12,742 nt of DNA from an uncultured Selenomonadaceae bacterium (lineage in GTDB: Bacteria; Bacillota; Negativicutes; Selenomonadales; Selenomonadaceae): positions 1 through 12,742 of the forward strand of contig CAJOPJ010000032.1 in NCBI GenBank assembly GCA_905236325.1, in the 5' to 3' direction. A model generated the notes under the pieces. That model was not told where the DNA came from. It worked only from the letters and a program-made list of their open reading frames with translations, and made no database searches. This document shows positions 1 through 6,876 of this stretch, one piece after another. Each line of letters starts with the position of its first letter. Positions within the stretch are counted from its first letter, which is position 1. A program made the position numbers and the translations under genes.

Positions 1-840
1 CTGAATAAAAATAATTTTGTAGTCAGCTATCGCGCAGGTGATATTCGCCCAATAACTGACAAATGGACTTTTACACATTACGGCGAAAATGGCAGACTTT
101 CATTGGCTTATGCTGCTTATGAACCTGAAAATGTTACAAGCAAGCGTCCGCTGATTATTTGGTTGCACGGAATGGGCGAAGGCGGTACTGATTCCTCAAG
201 TTTGGCTATCATGGGCAATAAGGCGGTTGCTTTTTCAGAAAGTCAAATTCAAAATTATTTCGGCGGCGCATATGTTATTGCTCCGCAGGCTAGAACTTAC
301 TGGATGCACGGCTATAAAGACTTCGGCGACGGTACTTCAATTTATCGCGATACTTTGATGGCTTTGATTAAAGATTATGTCGCAAAACATCCCAACATTG
401 ATGAAAACAGAATTTACATCGGCGGCGACTCAAACGGCGGCTATATGACTGTTTTAATGATTCGCGACTATCCGGACTACTTTGCAGCGGCTTTCCCTGC
501 TTGTGAAGCTCTGGCTGATAAATTGATTAGCGATGCTGACATTCAAAATATTTCGCGTACGCCAACTTGGTTTGTCGCTGCAAAAACTGACCAAGTTGTT
601 CCGCCAAATGATTATGTTGTACCAACTGTCGAAAGATTGCGCAAAATTGGTGCGCCTGTCAACTTCACCTACTTCGACAGAGTTATTGACACAACAGGGC
701 TTTACAAAAAAGACGACGGCTCGCCTTATGAATATATGGGACATTGGGTTTGGATTCCGCTCTACAACGATCAAGTCGAAGGTATGGTTGACGGCAAGAA
801 TATGAAATTGTTTGAATGGCTTGCTCAACAACGCAGATAA
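1..840 (+). CDS. alpha/beta-hydrolase (prolyl oligopeptidase/esterase-like), 5' end missing
   Basis: The reading frame is open from base 1, so the start lies upstream; 279 residues are visible. The fold is recognisable from the oxyanion-strand motif IIWLHGMGEGG, the nucleophile elbow GGDSNGG (Ser codon at 430), a likely acid Asp in AAKTDQVVPP (codon at 589) and the His of MGHWVW (codon at 742), in the order and spacing expected of a Ser-Asp-His hydrolase. Such proteins (S9-like peptidases or CE1-like esterases, often secreted) act on peptides or on ester-linked sugars; the substrate cannot be told here. A signal peptide, if present, is outside the window. A TTG at 103 could be mistaken for the start, but the frame upstream of it encodes plausible protein with no stop. 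The gene ends just before a hairpin terminator and appears to be the last of its transcript. Confidence 0.82.
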   Translation: MNKNNFVVSYRAGDIRPITDKWTFTHYGENGRLSLAYAAYEPENVTSKRPLIIWLHGMGEGGTDSSSLAIMGNKAVAFSESQIQNYFGGAYVIAPQARTYWMHGYKDFGDGTSIYRDTLMALIKDYVAKHPNIDENRIYIGGDSNGGYMTVLMIRDYPDYFAAAFPACEALADKLISDADIQNISRTPTWFVAAKTDQVVPPNDYVVPTVERLRKIGAPVNFTYFDRVIDTTGLYKKDDGSPYEYMGHWVWIPLYNDQVEGMVDGKNMKLFEWLAQQRR

Positions 841-874
841 TTTTTTATTAGTTATTGATAATTAGCAGTTGGTT

Positions 875-906
875 GTTGGTAGTTTTTTCTACCAACTATT
901 TTTTTT
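875..906 (+). terminator. Rho-independent terminator after the alpha/beta-hydrolase gene
   Basis: An 8-bp perfect stem (GTTGGTAG at 875-882 with CTACCAAC at 889-896) encloses a loop of six T and is followed by a T-rich tail to 906. The ribosome binding site of the next gene starts directly after it (GGAGG, 907-911). Confidence 0.75.
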
Positions 907-918
907 GGAGGTTATTTT

Positions 919-2133
919 GTGAACGAAGAAATATTTTTTATTCAACTGCGCGATTGCTTTTCTGCAGGATACAATCTGCCACAATTTTGTATTGATAATA
1001 AAATTAAAAAGCCGCTATTTATGATGCCAAACGCCGCAACCGCACAATTTTTGTGGGAAGTTCACGCACAATTTTCGCACGACAAAAAAATTAAGCCGAC
1101 TTTTGCAACAATTCAAGGCAATATAGATTCAGTCAGATTCAGTCCGGGAACTTTGTTTGACGCACTGGAAATTAAAAATTCTGCAGATGTTAATCCTGAA
1201 AACTTCGACAAAATTTTTATCTTGACAACGCAAAGATTAAATTTTAATTCCGATAAAATCATTTATCTTGATGAACTGCGCAATAAATTTATTCTGCGCA
1301 CTTATGTTGAAATGCCTTTCCTGCACTTCTTGAAAAATAATCCCGGCGTTAAACTTTTTCTGACAAATTTTCCAATCCTGCAACTGAATGAATATTCAAC
1401 TGAACGCGAAAGGAAAATTGCCGCTGAAGGCACAGGTTCATTAACGCCAATTTCCGACAGCTTGAAGCGCGATTTAAATTCAAAAACGCCTTACGACTTT
1501 CTCGGCTACAGCGGACAAGATTTGTTGGATATGCTGAACTTGACCGACGCAAAAACAAATCTTGACGGCTCGACAATTTTAAATGACAGCGACAATCCAC
1601 TTGTTCAAGTTAAAAATGGTCGTCGCGTCGTAACCAATCAGCCTGAAAATTTTAAAAATCACATTTACATTTTAGGCGGCTGTTCGCATTATGGAACCGG
1701 TGCGCCTTTTGACAAAACTATTCCAAGTTATCTGCAAAATCTGCTAAACAAAAATAATCTGCCTTACCGCGTGGAAAATATTTCGCAATTTTTCACCTAC
1801 CGCTATCAAGATATGTTTTATAATTTGCAAAATTTGGACTTGCGCGACGGCGATATTATTTTTGTATTTTTTGATAATTTTTTGTCACCGAATTTGCCGG
1901 CGTTTGATGTCAGCAAAATTTTTATTCGCCCACACAATTATGGCGAAGTTTATGTTGATACAGCACATGTCAATGAACTTGGCTACAAAGCTATGGCTGA
2001 AAAATATTTTGACTTCCTGACGCAGAATAATTTCTTCCAAAATGTTGAATTTAAATATCCCCCCCCCAGGATATCATCGCTATGGCATTCCGCAAGAAAA
2101 TTTTTCAAGTTCAGTACAAAATCAGCAGCTTGA
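919..2133 (+). CDS. SGNH-hydrolase-like domain protein (N-terminal part of a frame-split two-domain gene)
   Basis: The GTG start at 919 has GGAGG at 907-911. The first ~245 residues are an alpha/beta-looking region I do not recognise. After it comes an SGNH/GDSL-type domain: block I YILGGCSHYGTG, with Ser256 the likely nucleophile, and block V VDTAHVNELGY, with Asp347 and His350 in the DxxH arrangement. SGNH enzymes are usually esterases or acetyl-hydrolases acting on sugars or lipids. The frame runs through nine C at 2059-2067 (Pro381-383), then continues for only about 22 basic, low-information residues to a stop. Removing one C joins it in frame to the nucleotidyltransferase that follows, giving a protein of about 605 residues. 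The last 22 residues are therefore probably an out-of-frame tail. No signal peptide is visible, so a cytoplasmic location is likely. The substrate is unknown. Confidence 0.75.
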   Translation: MNEEIFFIQLRDCFSAGYNLPQFCIDNKIKKPLFMMPNAATAQFLWEVHAQFSHDKKIKPTFATIQGNIDSVRFSPGTLFDALEIKNSADVNPENFDKIFILTTQRLNFNSDKIIYLDELRNKFILRTYVEMPFLHFLKNNPGVKLFLTNFPILQLNEYSTERERKIAAEGTGSLTPISDSLKRDLNSKTPYDFLGYSGQDLLDMLNLTDAKTNLDGSTILNDSDNPLVQVKNGRRVVTNQPENFKNHIYILGGCSHYGTGAPFDKTIPSYLQNLLNKNNLPYRVENISQFFTYRYQDMFYNLQNLDLRDGDIIFVFFDNFLSPNLPAFDVSKIFIRPHNYGEVYVDTAHVNELGYKAMAEKYFDFLTQNNFFQNVEFKYPPPRISSLWHSARKFFKFSTKSAA

Positions 2134-2737
2134 GGAATTTAAAAACCAACTACGCGCAAAAAAAATTCCAATCGGCGCGATTGTCATGAATTGCAATCCT
2201 TTCACGCTGGGTCATGAATATTTAGTTGACTACGCTTCAAAACGCGTCAAGAAACTTTACATTTTTGTTGTTGAGGAAGACAGGAGCGAATTTAAATTTG
2301 CTGACAGGTTTGAACTTGTTAAAGCTGGAGTTAAAAAATTTTCCAATGTTGAAATTTTGCCGAGCGGAAAATTTATAATTTCGCAACAAACTTTTTCAGG
2401 CTATTTTAACAAGGAAAATTTGCAAGATGTTGCGGTTGACAGTTCGGAAGATGTAGAAATATTTGCGCGTGAAATTGCGCCGACGCTTGGAATTACAGTT
2501 CGATTTGTTGGGCAAGAACCTGAAGACACAGTTACAAATTCCTACAACGCGACAATGAAAAAAATTTTGCCGCAATATGGCATTGAAGTTTGTGAAATTC
2601 CGCGCCGAGAAATTTCCGGCGAAGTTATCAGCGCAAAGAAAGTTCGCGCCGCATTGAAAGTTGGCGATTTTGATAAAATTAAAAAACTAGTGCCGAAATC
2701 GACGCTGAATTTTCTGCAAAAAAATTATACAAATTAA
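2042..2737 (+). CDS. citrate lyase ligase (CitC)-like nucleotidyltransferase domain, frame-split C-terminal half
   Basis: This frame encodes an HIGH-superfamily nucleotidyltransferase: IGAIVMNCNPFTLGHEYLVDYA carries the T/HxGH nucleotide-binding motif (TLGH, residues 55-58 of this frame), and EISGEVISAKKVRAAL near the C-terminus matches the ISxxxVR motif of CitC-type enzymes. CitC activates citrate lyase by AMP-dependent acetylation, but no citrate lyase genes are present here and the usual GNAT domain is absent. The reaction may therefore differ. The ATG at 2042 has no ribosome binding site and lies inside the upstream gene, so independent translation is unlikely. The real protein sequence in this frame begins at the C9 tract (2059-2067). 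The natural product is most likely the fused SGNH-nucleotidyltransferase, made when the tract has eight C. The fold is clear; the substrate is not. Confidence 0.75.
   Translation: MLNLNIPPPGYHRYGIPQENFSSSVQNQQLEEFKNQLRAKKIPIGAIVMNCNPFTLGHEYLVDYASKRVKKLYIFVVEEDRSEFKFADRFELVKAGVKKFSNVEILPSGKFIISQQTFSGYFNKENLQDVAVDSSEDVEIFAREIAPTLGITVRFVGQEPEDTVTNSYNATMKKILPQYGIEVCEIPRREISGEVISAKKVRAALKVGDFDKIKKLVPKSTLNFLQKNYTN
2059..2067 (+). repeat. C9 homopolymer at the domain junction (candidate contingency tract)
   Basis: Nine consecutive C (2059-2067) sit in a genome segment that is AT-rich and otherwise has very short C runs. The tract lies exactly where the frame must shift for the SGNH and nucleotidyltransferase halves to be read as one protein. 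Eight C restore the frame (reading PPPGYHRYGI across the junction); nine C place a stop 22 codons later. It may be a slippage-prone phase-variation tract, or an indel from sequencing or assembly. Confidence 0.8.
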
Positions 2738-2766
2738 AATCCTCTTTCGCGGAGGAAATTTTTTTT
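2738..2766 (+). terminator. Rho-independent terminator after the SGNH/nucleotidyltransferase gene
   Basis: A TCCTC/GAGGA stem (2740-2744 with 2752-2756) encloses loop TTTCGCG and is followed by AA and eight T. It begins right after the TAA at 2735-2737. Confidence 0.7.
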
Positions 2767-2767
2767 G

Positions 2768-2773
2768 TATAAT
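2768..2773 (+). promoter_or_regulatory. -10 box of the zinc-ribbon/TPM/lpxB operon
   Basis: A perfect TATAAT lies at 2768-2773, about 28 bases before the ATG at 2801. No good -35 is present 16-18 bases upstream, where the preceding terminator stem sits, so the -35 is weak or an activator is needed. A strong GGAGG (2787-2791) follows. Confidence 0.5.
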
Positions 2774-2800
2774 GTAAGAAAATTTTGGAGGTGTTGAATA

Positions 2801-3904
2801 ATGGCTGATACTTCGGTTAGTTATAAATGTCCGAATTGCAGTGCGCCGCTAAGTTTTTTGCCGGGACATTCAAAAGTCACTTGCGAATATTGCGGTAATG
2901 AATTTGAAATCAGCGCGATTGAAGAAATGTTTCAAACTAAGCGCGAACTTGCCGCAAAAGCTGAAGAAGCTCAAGCTGCCAAGTGGGATACTGAAAACGC
3001 CGGCGATGAATTTTCAAGCGATGAAGTTGCAACTTTACATGCAATGACTTGTTCAAGTTGTGGCGCAGAATTGGTTTGCGATGAAAACACAATGGCAACT
3101 GAATGTGTTTATTGCGGCAATCCGACAATGATTCCGAAACGCTTTGACGGCACGCTTAAGCCGGATTTAATTATACCTTTCAAGAAAACTAAGGAAGACG
3201 CAGTTGCCGCGCTTAAAAAATTTTATGAAGGCAAATATTTACTGCCGAGCAACTTCACTGCAAACAATCGCGTTGAAGATATTCAGCCAATGTATGTACC
3301 GTTCTGGCTTTTTGATTCAAGCGTTGAGGCGCAGGCTGACTTTAAAGCTGAAAAAGTTCACCGACATGAAACTGCAAATGAAGTTATCACCGAAACTGAA
3401 ATTTATAGTTGTCATCGCGCAGGAACTATGGCTTTTGAAAAAATTCCGGCTGACGGCAGTAAAAAAATGGACGACGCTTACATGGAAAGCATTGAGCCTT
3501 TCAACTACGCAGATTTGGTTGAATTTAACACAGGTTACTTGACAGGCTACTTGGCTGATAAATATGATGTTACGGCTGAAGAAAATACCGCGCGCATTGA
3601 TAATCGCGTAAATAATTCTGCGTTGGAAGTTTTGAAAAGTTCTGTTCAAGGTTACACAAGCGTTGCAGTTGAAAATTCTGCAGTTATCAAACAAGGCGGC
3701 AAAGTTATTTATGCAATGGTGCCTGTTTGGATTTTGACGACGCGCTACAATGACAAGCCCTACACATTTATGATGAATGGACAGACAGGCAAATTTGTCG
3801 GAACTGTGCCTTATGACGCAACAAAGGCTTTTCTGTATCCTGCGTTGTGTTCCGGCGTTTTAATTCCTGTGCTGTATTTTATTTTGAAAATGTTCTTGGT
3901 GTGA
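2801..3904 (+). CDS. double zinc-ribbon (TFIIB-type) membrane-anchored protein
   Basis: The ATG start has GGAGGT ten bases upstream. Two zinc ribbons lie at the N-terminus: CPNC/CEYC (Cys10, 13, 28, 31) and CSSC/CVYC (Cys84, 87, 102, 105), separated by an Ala/Glu-rich, probably helical, linker. The remainder (about 115-340) is a beta-rich domain with the pattern IIPFKKTKEDA...YVPFWLFD found in 'TFIIB-type zinc ribbon-containing' proteins of Firmicutes. The C-terminus is hydrophobic (about 346-366), suggesting a single membrane anchor with the ribbons cytoplasmic. It is followed after ten bases by a TPM-domain gene, a pairing I recognise from other Firmicutes, which suggests that the two proteins work together. 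The molecular role is unknown; nucleic-acid binding is not implied by the ribbons alone. Confidence 0.8.
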   Translation: MADTSVSYKCPNCSAPLSFLPGHSKVTCEYCGNEFEISAIEEMFQTKRELAAKAEEAQAAKWDTENAGDEFSSDEVATLHAMTCSSCGAELVCDENTMATECVYCGNPTMIPKRFDGTLKPDLIIPFKKTKEDAVAALKKFYEGKYLLPSNFTANNRVEDIQPMYVPFWLFDSSVEAQADFKAEKVHRHETANEVITETEIYSCHRAGTMAFEKIPADGSKKMDDAYMESIEPFNYADLVEFNTGYLTGYLADKYDVTAEENTARIDNRVNNSALEVLKSSVQGYTSVAVENSAVIKQGGKVIYAMVPVWILTTRYNDKPYTFMMNGQTGKFVGTVPYDATKAFLYPALCSGVLIPVLYFILKMFLV

Positions 3905-3914
3905 GGTGAGTTTG

Positions 3915-4661
3915 ATGAAAAAAATTTTCTTGGCAATTGCAATTTTTTTGCTGAATATTTCAGTAGCTTTAGCAGCGATAAATTCAGTCAATGACAGTGC
4001 AGGACTTTTGCGCGAAAGTGATATTCAAAAACTCAACGCGCAAATAAGCCAAGTCGAACAAAAGCACGGCGTGCGAATCGGCATAAATTTTTTGCAAACT
4101 GTACAAGGTCACAATGTCAACACCGTGAACAATGAACTGCTGCGAAAATATTATTCTGACGCGGCGAATGGCGGAATAAATCTGCTTATTGTTATGGAAG
4201 ATCGCAGTTGGAATATCGCGCTTGACGCAAAATTGAATCAGCGCATTTTAAGTTACAATGATGTTGCGTACTTGAACGACGGCTTTATGGACAAATTGCA
4301 TAACGACAACTTTGCAGGTGCGGCTGAAATTTATGTTAAAAATATTGATGAACTTTTGACTTACTATGAACAGCACGGTGCACCTTTCGACAGGACTGAG
4401 CAATTTAATCCCATGGCACTTGGCGCGGCAATTTTGATTGCGTTGATTTTAGGCTTTTTGATTCGGTCGTGGCTTATCGGTTCAATGTCAAATGTTCACA
4501 ATGCAGTCACAGCCGGCGATTATCTCAAACGCGACACAATCAATCTTACTAATCAACGCGACACTTACCTGTTTACAAATGTTTCGCGCCGTACTAAAAG
4601 CAAATCCAATGGCGGCAGAAGTTCAGGCGGCGGCGGTTCAAGCGGCGGTGGTCATTTTTAA
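3915..4661 (+). CDS. exported TPM-domain protein with Gly-rich tail
   Basis: I chose the ATG at 3915 over the in-frame GTG at 3906, because AGGTGAG (3904-3910) fits 3915 and the resulting N-terminus is a clean signal peptide: MKK, a hydrophobic core, and ALA-A with cleavage near residue 20. The mature part begins with the TPM signature (INSVNDSAGLL, then helix and GVRIGINFL) and carries NGGINLLIVMEDRSWNIAL, typical of the YgcG/TPM family. A second membrane segment (PMALGAAILIALILGFLIRSWLIG) follows, then a basic stretch and a C-terminal Gly/Ser tail ending GGGHF, another family hallmark. TPM domains have been linked to membrane-protein quality control and phosphatase activity; which applies here is unknown. 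The protein is 248 residues and is translationally close to the zinc-ribbon gene. Confidence 0.83.
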   Translation: MKKIFLAIAIFLLNISVALAAINSVNDSAGLLRESDIQKLNAQISQVEQKHGVRIGINFLQTVQGHNVNTVNNELLRKYYSDAANGGINLLIVMEDRSWNIALDAKLNQRILSYNDVAYLNDGFMDKLHNDNFAGAAEIYVKNIDELLTYYEQHGAPFDRTEQFNPMALGAAILIALILGFLIRSWLIGSMSNVHNAVTAGDYLKRDTINLTNQRDTYLFTNVSRRTKSKSNGGRSSGGGGSSGGGHF

Positions 4662-4688
4662 TTTGTAACTTAAGTTAGGTGTTTGTAG

Positions 4689-5618
4689 TTGAAAAATAAA
4701 TTGAATCGGCGAAAATTTATTAACCTGCTTGGCGCAGGATTTTTTGTTACTTTTTTTGCAGGTTGCGGCAAAGTTGAAACTGCAACTGAAATTGTTCGAG
4801 GTGATTTTTCTGTGGAAGATAAAATGCTGAACAGCGGTTATAAAATGCCTGTGCTTGGTCTTGGAACTTGGACGCTGAATGATAAACAAGCTGCTGAATG
4901 TGTTTATTACGCGCTGAAAATTGGCTACAGATTGATTGATACTGCGCGTTACTATGGCAATGAAGTCGGCGTTGGGCGCGGCGTTCGCAAGGCTATTGCT
5001 GAAGGACTTTGCAAGCGCGAAAATATTTTTGTCACAAGTAAAATTTTGCCGACTGCCAACGCAGACAGTGCGATTGAAAGTTCACTTGCCAATTTAAATA
5101 TTGATTATGTTGACTTAATGTTGATTCATCAATCCGGCGCGTATGATGAACAAACTTACAAGTCGCTGGAAAAATTTTCAAAGTCAGGCATTTTGCGTTC
5201 AATTGGAATTTCAAACTACTACACGCCGCAAGAGTTCGACAGAATGACGCGCGACGCCGAAATTGTTCCTGCCGTCGTGCAAAATGAAAATCACATTTGG
5301 TATCAAAATACAAATTTGCAGGAGTACTTGAAAAAATTCGGCACGGTGATTGAATCTTGGTATCCTTTCGGAGGACGCGGCAACACTGAAAAAATTTTTG
5401 CCAATTCGACACTCCAATCTCTTGCAGGCAAATATCAAAAATCAGTTGCGCAAATTATTTTGCGTTGGCAAATTCAAGCAGGTTATATCGCAATTCCAGG
5501 TTCAAAAAATCCTGCGCACATTGAGGAAAATTTCAATATTTTTGATTTTGAACTCTCGGCAAATGATATGCAAAAAATTTACGCGTTGAATAAAAATCAC
5601 AGGTTTGAAAATTGGTAA
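4689..5618 (+). CDS. aldo/keto reductase with Tat-type lipoprotein signal
   Basis: The TTG start at 4689 follows AGGTG (4677-4681). Residues 1-28 look like a twin-arginine signal with a lipobox: NRRKFINLLG (Arg7-Arg8), a hydrophobic core, then FAGC with Cys26 as the lipidation site. The rest is a full-length aldo/keto reductase barrel of the short prokaryotic type. The tetrad is visible: Asp84 (LIDTARYYGNE), Tyr89, Lys118 (TSKI) and His147 (LIHQ). The nucleotide-binding motif IPGSKNPAHIEEN lies near the C-terminus. The family reduces aldehydes or ketones with NADPH, normally in the cytoplasm, so a predicted export signal is odd; a folded cofactor-loaded enzyme would suit Tat export. The gene lies in the envelope-leaning operon 27 bases after the TPM gene. 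The substrate is unknown. Confidence 0.85.
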   Translation: MKNKLNRRKFINLLGAGFFVTFFAGCGKVETATEIVRGDFSVEDKMLNSGYKMPVLGLGTWTLNDKQAAECVYYALKIGYRLIDTARYYGNEVGVGRGVRKAIAEGLCKRENIFVTSKILPTANADSAIESSLANLNIDYVDLMLIHQSGAYDEQTYKSLEKFSKSGILRSIGISNYYTPQEFDRMTRDAEIVPAVVQNENHIWYQNTNLQEYLKKFGTVIESWYPFGGRGNTEKIFANSTLQSLAGKYQKSVAQIILRWQIQAGYIAIPGSKNPAHIEENFNIFDFELSANDMQKIYALNKNHRFENW

Positions 5619-5630
5619 GGAGCTGAAATT

Positions 5631-6860
5631 TTGCTTACAGAAAAAATTTTAAAATTAAAAACTGAAGTGCTGAAAAAATCTGCCGAAAATTTTAGTCGCG
5701 TGGAAAAAATTTCAGAACACAACACAATGAAAGTTTTAGACGCAATGCGCGAATTGAAAATTTCAGACGCGCACTTCAAAACTTCGACAGGTTATGCTTA
5801 TGGCGACATCGGGCGCGAAAAGTTGGACGAACTTTTTGCAAAAATTTTTAAGGCAGAATCGGCTTTGGTTAGAACGCAATTTGTCAGCGGCACTCACGCG
5901 CTCGCAACTGTTCTGTTTGGAATTTTAAGACCGGGCGACGAAATGATTTCAATCACCGGCGAACCTTACGACACAATGCAAACTGTAATTGGTTACAAAA
6001 ATCCTTCCGCAGGCTCGCTCAAGGAATTTGGAATTTTGTATCGTGAAATTGATTTAAAAAATGGCAAAGTTGATTTTGACGCGCTGAAAAATTTTGTAAC
6101 TTCAAAAACAAAGTTGGTTTTAATTCAGCGTTCGCGTGGCTACTCAATGCGTGATACTTTGACTTGCAAAGACATTGAAAAAATTTGTTCAGAAGTGCAC
6201 AAAATAAACCCTGCGTGCGTGACTTTTGTTGATAATTGCTACGGCGAATTTGTTGAAACTGTTGAACCTGTTGAAGTCGGCGCAGATATTATTGCCGGCA
6301 GTTTGATAAAAAATATTGGTGGCGGACTTGCTCCAACCGGCGGCTACATTGTCGGCAAAAAAAATTTAGTCGAACTTTCAAGCTACAGATTGACTGCGCC
6401 GGGTATGGGCAATGAACTTGGCGCAAGTTTATCTGTGCCGCGACTTTTGTATCAAGGTTTATTTTTAGCTCCGCATGTCACGGCTCAGGCTTTAAAGTCA
6501 GCAATTTTTGCGGCAGGAATTTTTTCAAATTTAGGCTTCAAAACTTCGCCGCTGCCTGAAGAAATTCGCGGCGATATAATTCAAGCAGTCGAACTCAAAA
6601 CAGCTGAAAATTTGACTGAATTTTGTCGTGCGATTCAAAAATATTCGCCGGTTGATTCATTCGCCGCACCTGAGGCTTGGGATATGCCAGGTTACGATGA
6701 TAAAGTTATTATGGCGGCGGGAACTTTTGTTCAAGGCGCGTCAATCGAACTTAGCGCAGATGGTCCAATGCGTGCGCCTTTCGCTGTTTATATGCAGGGC
6801 GGCTTGACTTTTGAACACGCACTGATTGCTATTTGTTATGCGGCGCAGGAAATTATTTAA
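5631..6860 (+). CDS. methionine gamma-lyase family PLP-dependent protein (YnbB-like)
   Basis: The TTG start at 5631 has AAGGAG at 5617-5622, overlapping the previous stop codon. The 409-residue protein matches the Firmicute 'methionine gamma-lyase family/aluminum resistance' group (YnbB-like): N-terminal TGYAYGDIGREKLDELFA, substrate-side VRTQFVSGTHALA, VFVDNCYGEFVE with the PLP-contacting Asp, and the Schiff-base Lys227 in AGSLIKNIGGGLAPTGGYI. It is a fold-type I PLP enzyme. The annotated activity (alpha,gamma-elimination of sulfur amino acids) is by homology and has seldom been tested for this subfamily. In this operon it sits between the aldo/keto reductase and lpxB, spaced by 12 and 16 bases. 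It shows no truncation or missing motif. Confidence 0.85.
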   Translation: MLTEKILKLKTEVLKKSAENFSRVEKISEHNTMKVLDAMRELKISDAHFKTSTGYAYGDIGREKLDELFAKIFKAESALVRTQFVSGTHALATVLFGILRPGDEMISITGEPYDTMQTVIGYKNPSAGSLKEFGILYREIDLKNGKVDFDALKNFVTSKTKLVLIQRSRGYSMRDTLTCKDIEKICSEVHKINPACVTFVDNCYGEFVETVEPVEVGADIIAGSLIKNIGGGLAPTGGYIVGKKNLVELSSYRLTAPGMGNELGASLSVPRLLYQGLFLAPHVTAQALKSAIFAAGIFSNLGFKTSPLPEEIRGDIIQAVELKTAENLTEFCRAIQKYSPVDSFAAPEAWDMPGYDDKVIMAAGTFVQGASIELSADGPMRAPFAVYMQGGLTFEHALIAICYAAQEII

Positions 6861-6876
6861 TCGGCAGGTGATTTAA

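Noticed and set aside
454..831. Antisense and out-of-frame open frames over the hydrolase and many other genes
   Set aside because: They lie opposite or inside genes with clear family motifs, have no ribosome binding sites and encode low-quality protein; they are shadows.
2042..2058. ATG at 2042 as a real, independent start for the nucleotidyltransferase
   Set aside because: No ribosome binding site, and the codons before the C tract simply restate the upstream gene in another frame; the domain fits a fusion better.
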